Source: Thermotogota bacterium
GTDB lineage: Bacteria > Thermotogota > Thermotogae > Thermotogales > Thermotogaceae
NCBI GenBank assembly: GCA_030550515.1
Contig: JAUQPE010000012.1
Coordinates: 19,873 to 83,633 of the forward strand
Direction: 5' to 3'
Length of the DNA: 63,761 bases
The notes below the pieces were generated by a model that ran no database searches, was not told the origin of the DNA, and saw only the letters and a program-made list of their open reading frames with translations. Each line of letters opens with the position of its first letter. Within the stretch, counting starts at the first letter, position 1. Both the position numbers and the translations under genes were made by a program. Below, piece by piece: positions 8,456 to 18,943 of this stretch.

Positions 8456-9386
8456 CCCCCACCACCTGGAATGTCCTGAGCCTTTCGTTGGTCGACTCTC
8501 GCCATTCCACCTCTATGGGCGCGGCAAACTCAGGCTGGAGCCTGCCCTCCACTATCCACTTTCGCGCCTCTTCGTTTCTGTAAACGGAAGGGTTCGCAAG
8601 GATTGTGAGTTTTAGAGGTTTCTCCACGAAGTGAACCTCGTCGATGGTGGACTCGCGGGAGAGTTCCCCTTCGATTCTCCTCTTCAGGTGATCTGGTAGG
8701 GGAGGGACGACGTTGATGAGCGCGACGTTCTTCGAGAGAGGACCAACGATCTTCACGTTCGCGAGTTCCGCCCTGTAGCCCTCTTCCTCGAGGCACTTCA
8801 GAAGTATCTCGTTCGCCACGGCGACAGCCCTCCCGTGGTAGTTTGGGTTTATCAACATCTTCAAAAGATGTTTCAGCTTACACCCTTCTCTCTGTGGGGC
8901 TTCTCCTATCCTCTCCACCTCGACGCCGAGGTATTCGAGGATCGCGTTTATCTGGGACTTGTCCAACCTGTAGAGGGGAGAGTACACGCCTTCGAAGACC
9001 TTCAGGCCGGTCTTTCCCCAACTGTCCGAGGAATTGGCACCGCTTGCCACGAGGTTCCCTTTCGCGTATTCTCTCAGAAGCTTCGTCTTCACTTCTCTGG
9101 TGCAGGCGTTGCAGGAAGGGCCATACCTCCAAACTTTCTCTTGTAGGTTTTTCGAAGGGATAAAGGTGTGTCTCAAGCCATGCTTTTCTGCAAATTCCCT
9201 GACGATCTTTTTTGACTTCTCGTACGCGTACGGACCCCAATCGATGGTGACGAGTTCCACTCTCTCCGAACCGAGGGCCATCTTCGCGAGCACAGCGACT
9301 AGTGAGCTGTCTTTGCCGCCGGAAAACGCGACGAACAGTTTTCCGTCTCCCACCGTTTCCCTGATGTCTTCAACCAGTTCTTTCAC
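8439..9386 (-). CDS. PP-loop ATPase with three candidate Fe-S cysteines (tRNA thiolation or sulfur-transfer type)
   Basis: Residues 22-28 (SGGKDSS) form the PP-loop that binds ATP in adenylating enzymes of the TtcA/ThiI/LarE/QueC superfamily. A CxxC pair at C92 and C95 (SCNAC) and C169 (REGCK) are spaced as in PP-loop sulfur-transfer enzymes that bind a 4Fe-4S cluster; that binding is inference. The C-terminal half from about residue 190 carries an extra domain of unclear role. The gene is coupled to the upstream phosphodiesterase by a four-base overlap and meets cmr6 tail-to-tail. The substrate (tRNA, cofactor or other) cannot be read from the sequence. Confidence 0.75.
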   Translation of the reverse strand: MKELVEDIRETVGDGKLFVAFSGGKDSSLVAVLAKMALGSERVELVTIDWGPYAYEKSKKIVREFAEKHGLRHTFIPSKNLQEKVWRYGPSCNACTREVKTKLLREYAKGNLVASGANSSDSWGKTGLKVFEGVYSPLYRLDKSQINAILEYLGVEVERIGEAPQREGCKLKHLLKMLINPNYHGRAVAVANEILLKCLEEEGYRAELANVKIVGPLSKNVALINVVPPLPDHLKRRIEGELSRESTIDEVHFVEKPLKLTILANPSVYRNEEARKWIVEGRLQPEFAAPIEVEWRESTNERLRTFQVVGVMPYP

Positions 9387-9856
9387 CAGTTCCTCAACTC
9401 GAATCTCACTTCACCCCCATCGATCGTCAAGAGCGCGTACGAGCCTTCGGCGAAGCTTCCAGGGTTGATGAACCTCACGCCGGAGAGGGTGACGTCTTCC
9501 GGCACATGGGTGTGGCCGAACAAGATGACCTGAGGCTTTTCCGAAAACGTTCTCAAGATCCTCTCCTTTACATCCCATGGGGCGCCCCAACCGTGACAGA
9601 GTCCAAACGTGACCCCTTCGATCACCAAAACTTTAGAAAACGGGAGCTTCTCCTTGACATCGGGATAGTCCATGTTTCCGTGCACTCCCGTGAAATCCTT
9701 CGAGAACTTCTCCAAGAGTATCACCGTGTCCAGGTCCACGTAGTCTCCCAATCCGATCACGCCGTCGAAGTCTTTCAAACTCTTCAAAAAGTCCTCTGGT
9801 ATCTCCGAAAGCCTCGTCGGAACGTGCAGGTCCGACACCAGAAGGTACCTCTTCAT
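9383..9856 (-). CDS. YfcE/MJ0936-type metallophosphoesterase
   Basis: A small (157-residue) calcineurin-like phosphodiesterase with all metal-binding blocks in order: SDLHV at residues 8-12, GLGDYVD near 36, GNMDYP near 60, CHGWG near 90 and GHTHVP near 115. Proteins of this family hydrolyse artificial phosphodiesters with Mn or Ni; the natural substrate is unknown. It lies between panC (five bases upstream) and the PP-loop gene (overlap). A second, more distant relative is at 34394-34951. Confidence 0.88.
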   Translation of the reverse strand: MKRYLLVSDLHVPTRLSEIPEDFLKSLKDFDGVIGLGDYVDLDTVILLEKFSKDFTGVHGNMDYPDVKEKLPFSKVLVIEGVTFGLCHGWGAPWDVKERILRTFSEKPQVILFGHTHVPEDVTLSGVRFINPGSFAEGSYALLTIDGGEVRFELRNW

Positions 9857-9860
9857 GGGA

Positions 9861-10703
9861 TCACCCCAGGATGACGTTGTCGATGAGCCTGGCCTTCCCC
9901 ACCCATGCGGCCACGGCCACGATCACCTTCTTTTCGATCTTCGAAACAGGTTCCAACGTCTCCTCGTCCACGATCTCCACGTAATCTACCCTCACCTTGT
10001 CGAACCCTCGGAGGAACTCCTCCATCTCTCGTTTTATCTTTAGAGCGTCTCTTTCACCTTTCGTGAACAACTCTTCGGCGAGCCTCAACGAGCGGTAGAG
10101 CGCCAAAGCTTGCCCTCTTTCTTCTGGAGAGAGGTAGACGTTTCTGGAGCTCATCGCAAGACCATCGGGCTCTCTGACTATGGGACACTCGATCATTTCC
10201 ACATCCATGTTGAGGTCCCTTACCATCCTCCTCAAGACCCTGAACTGTTGGGCGTCCTTTTGCCCAAAGTAGGCACGGTGCGGTTTCACGATGTTGAAAA
10301 GTTTTGCCACCACCGTGCACACTCCTCTGAAGTGTCCCGGCCTGGACCTACCGCAGAGGGGTTTTGAGAGTACGGTCTCCTCAACGTAAGTCGAAAAGTC
10401 CTGTGGGTACATCTCTTCCACGCTCGGGTAGAAGACGCAATCGACCCCTTCCTTTTCGAGCAGCATCTTGTCCCTCTCGAAATCGCGCGGGTACCTGTCG
10501 TAATCCTCGTTGGGACCGAACTGGATAGGGTTCACGAAGATGCTCACCACGACGACATCGTTCTCCGCTCTAGCCCTTCTGACGAGGGAAAGGTGCCCCT
10601 CGTGGAGGTAACCCATTGTCGGGACAAAACCTATGCTTTTTCCTTCCCTTCTGGCCATCTCAGAGAAGAGTTTCATCTCTTTCACTTTCTCTATTATCCT
10701 CAT
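9861..10703 (-). CDS. panC: Pantothenate synthetase
   Basis: PanC joins D-pantoate and beta-alanine with ATP, the last step of pantothenate synthesis. The HIGH-type ATP motif appears as [12 protein letters not shown], followed by [17 protein letters not shown]; the FGQKDAQQF and signature [13 protein letters not shown] blocks are also present. I place the start at ATG 10703, giving 280 residues, the length I recall for the Thermotoga maritima enzyme. GGGAGGTG lies just upstream (10711-10718). The 12-residue extension to 10739 is unlikely. Other pantothenate genes are not in the window, but coaBC, acting later in CoA synthesis, is at 60435. Confidence 0.97.
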   Translation of the reverse strand: MRIIEKVKEMKLFSEMARREGKSIGFVPTMGYLHEGHLSLVRRARAENDVVVVSIFVNPIQFGPNEDYDRYPRDFERDKMLLEKEGVDCVFYPSVEEMYPQDFSTYVEETVLSKPLCGRSRPGHFRGVCTVVAKLFNIVKPHRAYFGQKDAQQFRVLRRMVRDLNMDVEMIECPIVREPDGLAMSSRNVYLSPEERGQALALYRSLRLAEELFTKGERDALKIKREMEEFLRGFDKVRVDYVEIVDEETLEPVSKIEKKVIVAVAAWVGKARLIDNVILG

Positions 10704-11205
10704 TCGGTCGCACCTCCCTTCGACAGAAAGACTCACCACAGTACCACTGCTCGATCATGCCGAGCACCATCTCACCCACCGGGTTTTCCACCCCGGCCAA
10801 AAAGTCCGCAACGTGAAGGTGCAGACACTTGAGGTGCTTGTAATCTCTGATTCCCCCTGTTCCCACCCTTTCCAAATCTTCCCTGTAAGGGAAATCATCT
10901 GGTACAAGTTCCAAACGACGTCTGATGACTTCTTGGTGCGCCTTCTTCATCTTCTCGAACAGTTCTCCCCGAAGTTCCCCTTCGAACTTCTCTATGAAAC
11001 CTTTCGCTTCGAGCTCTGAGACTTTCTTCTTCAAATGAGGACAGGTGAGCCAGTAAAGCGTGGGGAACGGCTTTCCATTCTTTACGGGTAGGCTCTCTAT
11101 GACCACCGGGTACCCGTGGGGACACCTGTGTACAACTTTTGACATGTTCGTGATCTTTCGTCCAAGCTGCCACCTCACGATCTCTTCATCACCAAAGCGA
11201 TCCAT
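10660..11205 (-). CDS. DUF501 family protein
   Basis: Function unknown. The block [16 protein letters not shown], then [13 protein letters not shown], is the DUF501 hallmark, and cysteines recur later ([15 protein letters not shown]), so metal binding is possible. With ATG 11205 the protein has 181 residues. The start is uncertain: this ATG follows GGAAGG closely and overlaps the prmA end by 31 bases; an internal ATG at 11145 would also keep the conserved block. It overlaps the panC start by 44 bases. In many bacteria DUF501 genes lie among core genes with no assigned role. Confidence 0.78.
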   Translation of the reverse strand: MDRFGDEEIVRWQLGRKITNMSKVVHRCPHGYPVVIESLPVKNGKPFPTLYWLTCPHLKKKVSELEAKGFIEKFEGELRGELFEKMKKAHQEVIRRRLELVPDDFPYREDLERVGTGGIRDYKHLKCLHLHVADFLAGVENPVGEMVLGMIEQWYCGESFCRREVRPNEDNRESERDETLL

Positions 11206-11978
11206 TCTCCTTCCTGCTCCCTCTCCACCGGATACCATCCCGTTTCTTTGGCCTTCTCGCACACGAGCGACTCTTTTTCCGAAACGATCCCAGACAAAAT
11301 CAGAGTGGAACGCTCATGCGTCACGCGGTTGACGTCCCGAAAGAGTCTCACGTGGACCTCGGCGAGTATGTTGGAAACTATCACATCAAAAACACCTTCC
11401 ACTTCTTCGAGGAGGTCGGACTTTTTGATGAGTATCTCCACTTCGTTTTTCTTCGCGTTCTCCATGGCCACCTCCACGGCGATCTCGTCCGAATCGACCG
11501 CCACCACGCGTGAAGCCCCCAACTTTTTGGCAACGATGGCGAGGATCCCGGTCCCGCACCCCACGTCCAAGACGCTGTCCCCTTCTTTCACGTACTTTTT
11601 TAGGAATCGAGCGCACATTTTGGTGGTGGGGTGTTGACCCGTTCCGAAGGCGAGCCCCGGTGTTATCCAGACAACGAGCTTACCCCTTGAATCCTTCAAG
11701 GACGCGTCACCGGGGTTCACCACTATCCCATCCACCATCTCGAAGGGTTCGAAGGACACCATCCAATCCTTCGGTGTCGTCGTCCGTTCACCGGTAAAAA
11801 TGAGTTCCTTGGACTTCAAAAAGTCCGGAACGTCTTGATCGTGCCTGAGATAAACTTTGAGTAGCTTCTGTCCTCTTTCTTCTTCCAAAGAGAAATCGAA
11901 GAACTCCTCTTGGTAGAGCTTTTCCAGCCAGACCTCTGGATCGCCCAAGAGCAAGAAAGTCAACTCTTTAAACTTCAT
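11175..11978 (-). CDS. prmA: Ribosomal protein L11 methyltransferase
   Basis: PrmA trimethylates ribosomal protein L11 using S-adenosylmethionine. The class I methyltransferase core is clear: FGTGQHPTT, then [19 protein letters not shown] and the VSNILAEV motif typical of PrmA. The N-terminal 90 residues correspond to the L11-recognition domain, shorter than in E. coli (267 versus about 293 residues in total), as in other Thermotogales. It overlaps rpiB by 11 bases and is followed by the DUF501 gene. Confidence 0.94.
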   Translation of the reverse strand: MKFKELTFLLLGDPEVWLEKLYQEEFFDFSLEEERGQKLLKVYLRHDQDVPDFLKSKELIFTGERTTTPKDWMVSFEPFEMVDGIVVNPGDASLKDSRGKLVVWITPGLAFGTGQHPTTKMCARFLKKYVKEGDSVLDVGCGTGILAIVAKKLGASRVVAVDSDEIAVEVAMENAKKNEVEILIKKSDLLEEVEGVFDVIVSNILAEVHVRLFRDVNRVTHERSTLILSGIVSEKESLVCEKAKETGWYPVEREQEGEWIALVMKRS

Positions 11979-12399
11979 CTATCTTTTGAACTCTCCTTTC
12001 GTGCCTTCCAGCTTCGAACGGGGTGGTCAAGAAGGTGTCAACTATCCAGAAGGCAAGATCCGGTCCCACAAGCCTTCCAGGTAACACCAAAACGTTCGCG
12101 TTGTTGTGCGCCCTGGCGAGTCTCGCCATGTCTGGGAAAAGGCAGAGGGCGGCCCTGATACCCTTGTAGCGGTTCGCCGAAATGGACATACCGATCCCTG
12201 TTCCGCACAACAAGATCCCGTAGTCGACTTCTCCGTTCAAAACCGATGTCACGACTTTTTTCGCAAAATCGGGGTAATCGACGGACGCCGGCGAGTGCGT
12301 CCCGTGATCCAACACCTCTACTCCCTTCTCGAGGAGGTAATGCTTGATTTTCTCCTTGAGTTCAAAACCGGCGTGATCGGAAGCGATGGCCACTCTCAA
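11968..12399 (-). CDS. rpiB: Ribose-5-phosphate isomerase B
   Basis: RpiB interconverts ribose-5-phosphate and ribulose-5-phosphate in the non-oxidative pentose phosphate pathway. [15 protein letters not shown] opens the protein, the catalytic Cys lies in [15 protein letters not shown], and the ribose-binding [10 protein letters not shown] block follows. The 143-residue length is standard. It is coupled to the upstream STAS gene by a four-base overlap. Confidence 0.96.
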   Translation of the reverse strand: MRVAIASDHAGFELKEKIKHYLLEKGVEVLDHGTHSPASVDYPDFAKKVVTSVLNGEVDYGILLCGTGIGMSISANRYKGIRAALCLFPDMARLARAHNNANVLVLPGRLVGPDLAFWIVDTFLTTPFEAGRHERRVQKIDEV

Positions 12400-12752
12400 C
12401 TCTTCTTCACCTCCGCCAAAGCTTCGGAAACCGTGTCGTACACCTTGATCACACGATCGAGAGAGGTGATCCTCAAGATCTTCATGACCTGCTCGTTTGG
12501 TGAGACTATCGCGAAAGAACCGCTTCGGGTGCTCACACTCTTCAGTATGTTCACGATCACACCCAGGCTGAAGCTGTCGATGTTCTCAACCTCCGAGAGG
12601 TCGAGCAAGATCTTGGTTTTACCCTTTTCGATGAAGGTGTCGAAGACCCAGTTCTTGAAGAGGTGGGCGTTCTCTATGTTCAGCCCCCCAAAAGGTTTCA
12701 AAACGACCACCTCGTCGACTTCGGTATACGGGAACACGTTCTCCCTCCTCAA
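12396..12752 (-). CDS. STAS-domain protein, anti-sigma factor antagonist type
   Basis: A single STAS domain fills the 118 residues. The phosphorylation-site region reads DLSEVENIDSFSLGVIVNIL, with Ser at the place of the phospho-serine in SpoIIAA/RsbV proteins, so regulation by a kinase of the RsbW type is plausible. No anti-sigma kinase is in this window. It lies between rpiB and lexA with four-base overlaps on both sides. Confidence 0.85.
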   Translation of the reverse strand: MRRENVFPYTEVDEVVVLKPFGGLNIENAHLFKNWVFDTFIEKGKTKILLDLSEVENIDSFSLGVIVNILKSVSTRSGSFAIVSPNEQVMKILRITSLDRVIKVYDTVSEALAEVKKS

Positions 12753-13342
12753 AGTTTCCTAAAGATTCCCACCACTTTCCCAAGGATTCTCACCTCATCG
12801 GCCTTGAAGAACATGGGAGACATGGCCGGGTTGGAGGGTCTCAACTCCACCGCGTCCCCCTTCTGGTAGAAACTCTTCAAAGTCACCTCGTTACCAACCA
12901 ATGCCACCACGATATCCCCGTTCGACGCCCAGTCTTGTTTCCTGACCACCACGTAATCTCCATCGCATATGTGGTCTCCTATCATGCTGTCTCCCTGAAC
13001 CCTCAACACGAAGTGCTCGAAACCTTCCGAGAGCAAAAAGTTTGGCACTTCCACGTGGTCTTCCAGGTACTCGATGGCCTCTCGTGCCTCACCCGCGCGG
13101 ATCCTTCCAAGTATTGGGATTCTCTTGGACAATTTCTTCAGAACTTTTATGCTTCTAGCCCTTCCATCCTTCCTGTCTATGTAGCCTTTCTTTTCAAGGG
13201 CCCTGAGGTGGTTCAAGACCCCCCTTGGCGTTATCCTGAAGTGTCTGGCGATGTCTCGAACGGATGGGGGATACCCGTTCCTTTCCACGAAATTCTCTAT
13301 GAAACTCAGGATGCTCTTTTGCCTTTCGGTCAGCTCCCTCAA
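12749..13342 (-). CDS. lexA: LexA, SOS repressor
   Basis: LexA represses DNA-damage genes and cleaves itself when RecA is active. The winged-helix domain covers residues 1-65, with recognition helix around SVRDIARHFRITPRGVLNHL. The self-cleavage bond is A83-G84 (RIRAGEA). The serine-lysine dyad is S119 (VQGDSMIGD) and K156 (NEVTLKSFY), all intact. At 197 residues it is normal length. It is translationally coupled to the archease gene upstream and the STAS gene downstream. I could not recognise a LexA operator nearby, as the Thermotogales site is not known to me. Confidence 0.96.
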   Translation of the reverse strand: MRELTERQKSILSFIENFVERNGYPPSVRDIARHFRITPRGVLNHLRALEKKGYIDRKDGRARSIKVLKKLSKRIPILGRIRAGEAREAIEYLEDHVEVPNFLLSEGFEHFVLRVQGDSMIGDHICDGDYVVVRKQDWASNGDIVVALVGNEVTLKSFYQKGDAVELRPSNPAMSPMFFKADEVRILGKVVGIFRKL

Positions 13343-13716
13343 ACGTCAAACACCACCTTTGTCTTCCAAAGTTCCCCATCCTTCTCGAATTTCAACAGAT
13401 GATAAGTGAGGGCCTTGATCTCCACACCGGTTCTCTGTGCCACCTTGCAGAATACCGTCTTCAGCTTCTCTCCGACGAGGTGGAGCTCGATCGGAGCCCA
13501 CCTTTTGGAAATCTCGTATATCCAATCGTTCACAACATCGAAGAAGTTGTCTTCGTTGAAGATCATCTCGTATTCTTTTTTCTTCTCAACAGAACAATCC
13601 ATCACCAATCCCATTTCTTCCACGAGGAGAGAACGAGCCTCCTCGAGAAGATCGAGGTAAGTGCCACCTTCGATCTCGAAAGCCAAGTCCGCCGTGTGCC
13701 TTATCTGTCTTCTCAC
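13339..13716 (-). CDS. Archease, RtcB RNA-ligase cofactor protein
   Basis: Archease speeds the guanylylation and turnover of the RtcB tRNA/RNA ligase. The opening [21 protein letters not shown] is the family hallmark, including the metal-binding His and Asp. The acidic C-terminal end ([22 protein letters not shown]) matches too. Length is 125 residues. RtcB itself is not in this window. The gene is joined to gyrA and lexA by four-base overlaps, an arrangement I recall from Thermotoga maritima. Confidence 0.93.
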   Translation of the reverse strand: MRRQIRHTADLAFEIEGGTYLDLLEEARSLLVEEMGLVMDCSVEKKKEYEMIFNEDNFFDVVNDWIYEISKRWAPIELHLVGEKLKTVFCKVAQRTGVEIKALTYHLLKFEKDGELWKTKVVFDV

Positions 13717-16127
13717 TCTTTCACCACCACTACCTTAGAAATGGCATCGTTTTCAAGCTCTATCAGTTTCATTCCTTTCGTCACCCTACCGATGACTCCC
13801 ACTTCAGAAACGGGCATCCTGATGGTCATCCCGTTCTTGGTGACAACGATCAACTCCTCGTCGCCTTTCACGTGGTGCACTGACACAACGTAACCTGTCT
13901 TCTCAACATCGGAGACGTTCCTTAGGCCACTTCCTCCGCGTCTCTGTACCCTGTAGAGTTGAAGGGGTGTCCTCTTACCGAAACCTTTCTCGGTCACGGT
14001 GAGGATGTCACCCTCTTCTCCGACGATGACATCCATGCTGACGACTTCATCTCCTTCCGCGAGTCTGATCGCTTGAACACCCATCGCGCTCCTGCCCATC
14101 CTCCGGACTTCCGAAACGGGAAATCTTATGATCATGCCCTTCTTCGTGGCGATCACAACGGTTGCCTTTTCGTCTTCCACCGTCTTGACACTCACAACTT
14201 CGTCGCCCTGGGAGGTGTTTATGGCCCTAACGCCGCGAGTGCTGCTCGCGTTGGAGAACTCTTCAAGCGCCGTTCGCTTCAACTTTCCCTGTTTGGTCAC
14301 TATGAGGAGATCTTTTCCTTCCACGCTGTCCAGCGATACCATGGCGACCACTCTCTCCGTGTCCTCGAGGTTGAGGAGCGCAGAGATGTGCCTGCCTCTT
14401 GTGGCCCTACCGGTGATATCCAAGTCCAGGTTCCTTAGGATGTAGGCCTTCCCAAAACTGGTGAGAAAGAGGGTGGAACCCTTGTTCTTTCCGACGATAG
14501 CGAATTCCACCTCGTCGTCTTCAGACAACTTCGATATCGTGACCCCCTTTCCCCCACGCCTTTGGACCCTGTAGTTCTTCAAAGATGTACACTTCAAATA
14601 ACCCCTCTGGCTCAACGTTATCACGACGTCTTCTTCGACGACGAGCTCTTCCATCTCGTAAGAGATCTCCTCGTTCTTTATCTCCGTCCTCCTCTGGTCT
14701 CCGTACTTCTTCTTCAGCTCTTCGAATTCCGCGATCATAACCTCCTTGACTTTTTCGTCTTTTTCGAGGATCTCTTTAACCTCGGAGATCTTCCTCACCA
14801 GCTCTGAGTATTCCTGTTGAAGTTTTTCGGTCTCGAGCGTGGTGAGACGGGACAACCTCATGTCGAGGATCGCCTTGGCTTGCTCTTCGGAGACTTCCAA
14901 CACCGTGATCAATTCCCTTTTGGCTTCTTCCACGTCCTTGCTGTTCCTGACGATATCGACCACAACATCGATGACTCTAGATGCCTTCAAAAGGCCTTCC
15001 ACGATGTGAGCGCGTTTGGAGTACTGGTTGTACTCGTATTCCGCTCTCCTTCGTATCACCTCGAAACGATGCTTGAGGAAGGCCTCCATCAGCGCTTTGA
15101 GGTTCATGAACCTGGGCCTTTTCTTTTCGTCTATGACCAACATCTGCACGTTAAAGTAATCCTGCAAAGCAGTTCGCTTGTAGAGGTTGTTTATGATCAC
15201 CGTTTCGTTGGCTTCTTTCGGGATTTCGATGACGATCCTCATACCACGCTTGTCCGATTCGTCCCTTATGTTCTTGATGGGAAGGCTCTCGTCCTCCTTT
15301 GCAAGCTTTGCAATCTGTTCCACCAGGGCAGCTTTGCTGACGCCGTACGGTATCTCCGTTATCACGATCCTTTTGAAACGCTTGGCGTCTTCGACGTGGA
15401 CCCTCCCCCTGACGACGATCCTTCCCCTACCTTCCTCGTATATCTTCTCCAGTTCGGAGGCGTTGACGACGATCCCTCCCGTTGGGAAGTCGGGACCTTT
15501 CACGAACTTCATAAGGTCTTTGACGGTGGCGTTTGGATTCCTCAACAGATAGATGAGTGCTTCGATCGTTTCGGTGAGGTTGTGTGAAGGGATGTTGGTG
15601 GTCATTCCCACCGCTATACCGGAAGCACCGTTCACGAGTAGGTTGGGAAACTTCGAGGGAAGGACTACCGGTTCCTTCAGTGTACCGTCGAAGTTGTCCA
15701 CCATGTCCACCGTTTCCTTGTCGAGATCTGCGAGCATTTCTTCAGCGTATTCCGAGAGCCTTGCCTCCGTGTACCTCATCGCCGCGGGGGGATCCCTGTC
15801 TATGGAACCGAAGTTCCCCTGTCCTTCCACCAGGGGATACCTCATCACGAAAGGTTGCGCCATCCTCACGAGGGCTTCGTAGACCGGCGCATCCCCGTGT
15901 GGATGGTACTTACCCATCACTTCACCGACGATCCTGGCGCACTTCTTGGTCGCTGAGTCGTGTGTGAGGCCGAGTTCGTACATGCCGTAAAGGATCCTTC
16001 TCTGAACGGGCTTAAGGCCATCCCGCACGTCTGGGATGGCCCTGCCAACGATCACGCTCATCGAGTACAGAAGGTACGAATCCACCAGTTCGTCCTCTAT
16101 AGGTCTGTTTATCAGAACTTCCGCCAT
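13713..16127 (-). CDS. gyrA: DNA gyrase subunit A
   Basis: GyrA cuts and rejoins DNA during ATP-driven supercoiling. It opens with the breakage-reunion domain ([31 protein letters not shown]); the catalytic Tyr lies in [10 protein letters not shown] near residue 120. From about residue 490 six beta-propeller blades follow, each with a GxKRTxL-like turn, and the GyrA-box-like RVQRRGGKG (about residue 520) is repeated later as [10 protein letters not shown] chose ATG 16127 (804 residues) because GGAGGGG lies five bases upstream; the GTG at 16133 is too close to it. GyrB is elsewhere. Confidence 0.98.
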   Translation of the reverse strand: MAEVLINRPIEDELVDSYLLYSMSVIVGRAIPDVRDGLKPVQRRILYGMYELGLTHDSATKKCARIVGEVMGKYHPHGDAPVYEALVRMAQPFVMRYPLVEGQGNFGSIDRDPPAAMRYTEARLSEYAEEMLADLDKETVDMVDNFDGTLKEPVVLPSKFPNLLVNGASGIAVGMTTNIPSHNLTETIEALIYLLRNPNATVKDLMKFVKGPDFPTGGIVVNASELEKIYEEGRGRIVVRGRVHVEDAKRFKRIVITEIPYGVSKAALVEQIAKLAKEDESLPIKNIRDESDKRGMRIVIEIPKEANETVIINNLYKRTALQDYFNVQMLVIDEKKRPRFMNLKALMEAFLKHRFEVIRRRAEYEYNQYSKRAHIVEGLLKASRVIDVVVDIVRNSKDVEEAKRELITVLEVSEEQAKAILDMRLSRLTTLETEKLQQEYSELVRKISEVKEILEKDEKVKEVMIAEFEELKKKYGDQRRTEIKNEEISYEMEELVVEEDVVITLSQRGYLKCTSLKNYRVQRRGGKGVTISKLSEDDEVEFAIVGKNKGSTLFLTSFGKAYILRNLDLDITGRATRGRHISALLNLEDTERVVAMVSLDSVEGKDLLIVTKQGKLKRTALEEFSNASSTRGVRAINTSQGDEVVSVKTVEDEKATVVIATKKGMIIRFPVSEVRRMGRSAMGVQAIRLAEGDEVVSMDVIVGEEGDILTVTEKGFGKRTPLQLYRVQRRGGSGLRNVSDVEKTGYVVSVHHVKGDEELIVVTKNGMTIRMPVSEVGVIGRVTKGMKLIELENDAISKVVVVKE

Positions 16128-16143
16128 TTCCACCCCTCCAGTG

Positions 16144-18033
16144 TCACGAGATCTTGGCTCCTGGAGCTATATCCCCGTCCACGGTGAGCAACCTCAACGT
16201 TTCCCCGTGCTTTGCCGCCAATAGCATTCCACGGGACTCGTAACCCATGAGTTTGGCAGGTTTCAGGTTGGCAACCACGATTATGTTCTTGCCAACGAGT
16301 TCTTCTGGGGTGTAATGCTCGGCTATCCCCGCGACGATTTGTCTCTTCTCGCTTCCAAGGTCCACGACGAGCCTGATAAGCTTTCTCGAATTTGGGATGC
16401 GCTCGGCCTCCACCACCTTCGCCACGCGCAGGTCCACTTTCGAGAACTCGTCTATCGTTATCGTGTTCTCCTCGACGATCACCGTTTCCACCACCTTCTT
16501 GAGGTTCTGTACCTCCACCTTCTGGAACAATGGTTCCCCATGTTTCACGGCGGATCCCGGCTTCAACACTCCCCACTCTTCCAGGTGTTCGAGCGAAGGT
16601 TTCGCGTCGAAAGAAAGCCTTCCAAAGACCTTCTCGGAGGTGTCCGGCATCACAGGTGAGGTCATGATGGCGACCTTGAGGATGGTTTCGAGGGTGTTGT
16701 ACAGAACGGTCCCCAACCTGTCCATCTTGTTCTCCTTGGCCAAAACCCAGGGCTGGGTGTCGTTGAAGTACTTGTTCACGTCGGCGATGAAGAGCCAGAG
16801 CTTCTCGAGGGCCTCGGTCAACTTGTAGGAATCCATCAGTTTGAGGTACTCGTCCTTTGTTTGGAAGTACCTTTCCTTGAGCCAGTTGTCGATACCTTCC
16901 CCTTCGGAGGGTCTCGGCAGAGAACCGTTGAAGTACTTCTGGACCATGGCGGTGGCCCTGTGCAAGAGGTTCCCGTAATCGTTCGCCAGGTCTGAGTTGA
17001 GTCTTCCTACGAGTTTCTCTTCCGAGAAATCGCCGTCTTTACCGAAGGAGATCTCCCGGACCAGGTAATACCTCACGACGTCGTTTCCGTACTTGTTCAC
17101 GAAATATCTCGGGTCTATAGCGTTTCCGAGGGATTTGCTGATCTTCTGTCCGTTCACCGTGAGCCAACCATGGGCGAAGACTTTCTCTGGGAGTGGCAGA
17201 CCAACGGACATGAGCATCGCCGGCCACACGATCGAGTGAAACCTGTTTATCTCTTTACCTATCAGGTGCACGTTGGCCGGCCACCATTTTTTGAACGTCT
17301 CCTCGTCCCATCCGTAACCGATGGCGGAGACGTAGTTTATCAAGGCGTCCACCCAGACGTATATCACATGGCTTGGATCTCTCGGAAGGGGAACGCCCCA
17401 CTTGAAGGTGGTTCTCGTGATGCTGAGATCTTTGAGCCCCCCTTCCAGTATCTTCAACATCTCGTTCTTTCTGAAGTCCGGCTCCACGAAATCTGGATGC
17501 TCCTCATAGTGTTTGAGCAACGCGTCTCTGTACTTCGAGAGCCGGAAGAAATAGTTCTCTTCTTCGAGCCACTTCACAGGCCTTTTGCACTCGGGACACA
17601 ACACCGAGCTTCCGTCTCGGATCACTTCGTCTTCGTTCCAATAAGTCTCGCACGGGATGCAGTACCAACCTTTGTAGACGCCCTTGTACACGTCACCGTT
17701 CTCTATCATCTTTTCAACGAAAATTTGTACCGTTCTCACGTGGTAATCGTCCGTGGTCCTCACGAAGTGGTCGTTGGTTATCTCGAGCTCCTTCCAAAGG
17801 CTTTTGAACTTCTCTGCGAGCTCGTCACAGAACTCTTTTGGTTCCTTACCGGCTTGCTGGGCAGCCTGGTAGACTTTCTGACCGTGTTCATCGGTTCCCG
17901 TGAGGAAGAACACCTCGTATCCCATGAGGCGTTTGTACCTCGCTATGATATCGGCGATGATCGTGGTGTACGCGCTTCCTATGTGAGGTTCAGAGTTCAC
18001 ATAGTAGATGGGAGTTGTGATGTAGAATTTCAA
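16144..18033 (-). CDS. metG: Methionyl-tRNA synthetase
   Basis: MetG charges tRNA-Met. [20 protein letters not shown] contains the HIGH motif, [11 protein letters not shown] holds the KMSKS-type loop, and CIPCETY...CPECKRP forms the zinc knuckle. From about residue 525 a tRNA-binding (EMAP/Trbp111) domain is fused ([17 protein letters not shown] to the end). I place the start at TTG 18033 because GGAGGTGA lies five bases upstream; this gives MKFYITTP and 629 residues, the length I recall for Thermotoga maritima. The GTG at 18042 overlaps the ribosome-binding site. Confidence 0.97.
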   Translation of the reverse strand: MKFYITTPIYYVNSEPHIGSAYTTIIADIIARYKRLMGYEVFFLTGTDEHGQKVYQAAQQAGKEPKEFCDELAEKFKSLWKELEITNDHFVRTTDDYHVRTVQIFVEKMIENGDVYKGVYKGWYCIPCETYWNEDEVIRDGSSVLCPECKRPVKWLEEENYFFRLSKYRDALLKHYEEHPDFVEPDFRKNEMLKILEGGLKDLSITRTTFKWGVPLPRDPSHVIYVWVDALINYVSAIGYGWDEETFKKWWPANVHLIGKEINRFHSIVWPAMLMSVGLPLPEKVFAHGWLTVNGQKISKSLGNAIDPRYFVNKYGNDVVRYYLVREISFGKDGDFSEEKLVGRLNSDLANDYGNLLHRATAMVQKYFNGSLPRPSEGEGIDNWLKERYFQTKDEYLKLMDSYKLTEALEKLWLFIADVNKYFNDTQPWVLAKENKMDRLGTVLYNTLETILKVAIMTSPVMPDTSEKVFGRLSFDAKPSLEHLEEWGVLKPGSAVKHGEPLFQKVEVQNLKKVVETVIVEENTITIDEFSKVDLRVAKVVEAERIPNSRKLIRLVVDLGSEKRQIVAGIAEHYTPEELVGKNIIVVANLKPAKLMGYESRGMLLAAKHGETLRLLTVDGDIAPGAKIS

Positions 18034-18065
18034 GAGGTTCACCTCCTCACCTCTGCCTAATCACA

Positions 18066-18074
18066 ATGATAGCA
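18066..18074 (-). promoter_or_regulatory. Candidate extended -10 promoter for the metG-gyrA-lexA run
   Basis: On the minus strand TGCTATCAT fits an extended -10 box and would start transcription near 18059, about 26 bases before the metG TTG. I see no clear -35. All genes from metG to the PP-loop ATPase point the same way with hardly any spacing, so this may be the main promoter. Confidence 0.42.
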
Positions 18075-18090
18075 CAGGGGGTGTTCGGAC

Positions 18091-18939
18091 GTGAGAACGA
18101 ACAAGGATAGACTTGTGAAGATCTCCGTTGTGGGGGAAGTCGCGCCGGCGAAGTTGAGATCTCCTTACCACGTCGATCGCGAGGGGAAGGTCCTCGTGAT
18201 GCCGGGACTTGGGGGGATCGTGTACAACGTTAAGGTTGGGGACAACGCCTACGGCTGGGAGGGGGACCACGTGGAGCCGGGTGTGTCGCTCTCGGCCAGG
18301 AACAAAGATGAAGAAGTGGCGTTTATGACGCTTTCCTGCATAGGGAACGAGGCCGTGGTTGTCTCGGGTGAAGCGAAGGGAAAGAAGGGTACGGTCACAG
18401 GGAAACATGGAGGGGTGAACCACGTGATCGTGCACTTTGACGAAGACACCCTGAACGCGCTTTCGATCGGAGACAAGGTCTTGATAAAGGCGTTTGGACA
18501 GGGGTTGAAATTACTCGACTATCCCCAAGTGAAAGTCATGAACGTCGATCCTTATCTCTTTGAAAAGCTCGACCTCGTCGAGAAGAACGGAAAAATATTC
18601 GTTCCGGTAGTTGCAAAGGTAGACGCGAGACACATGGGATCGGGTGTGGGATCCTTCAGCAGCGCATCGACGGATTACGACATCATGGGTGATCCCGATT
18701 CACTCGGTTTGCAAAGGTTGAGGTTGGGTGATCTTGTGGCGATTATGGGCCACGACAACACTTACGGTGTGGGTGAATACCGCGAAGGTGCGGTGTCGAT
18801 AGGAGTGGTGGTACACGCGGCGTGCGTTGGGGCTGGGCACGGGCCAGGTGTCGTGGTAATCATGAGTTCGAAAGAGCCAATTATCGTTCCTGAAATAGTC
18901 CAGAGTTATAATATAGCAGAAATTCTGGGATTGAGGTGA
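18091..18939 (+). CDS. DUF4438 domain protein
   Basis: A 282-residue protein with the DUF4438 features: an N-terminal beta domain (VMPGLGGIVYNVKVGDNAYG, GDHVEPGVSLSARN), a middle KOW-like stretch (GEAKGKKGTVTGKHGGVNHV) and a conserved C-terminal end with GHDNTYGVGEYREGAVSIG and GAGHGPGVVVI. A Thermotoga maritima homologue has a solved structure, as I recall, but no function is known. The start is GTG 18091, with AGGGGG about nine bases upstream. It is transcribed away from metG and is followed four bases later by the rhomboid gene. Confidence 0.85.
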   Translation: MRTNKDRLVKISVVGEVAPAKLRSPYHVDREGKVLVMPGLGGIVYNVKVGDNAYGWEGDHVEPGVSLSARNKDEEVAFMTLSCIGNEAVVVSGEAKGKKGTVTGKHGGVNHVIVHFDEDTLNALSIGDKVLIKAFGQGLKLLDYPQVKVMNVDPYLFEKLDLVEKNGKIFVPVVAKVDARHMGSGVGSFSSASTDYDIMGDPDSLGLQRLRLGDLVAIMGHDNTYGVGEYREGAVSIGVVVHAACVGAGHGPGVVVIMSSKEPIIVPEIVQSYNIAEILGLR

Positions 18940-18943
18940 GAAG

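Noticed and set aside
14817-15587. Plus-strand frames within gyrA
   Set aside because: Antisense shadow of a certain gene; composition follows from gyrA codons.
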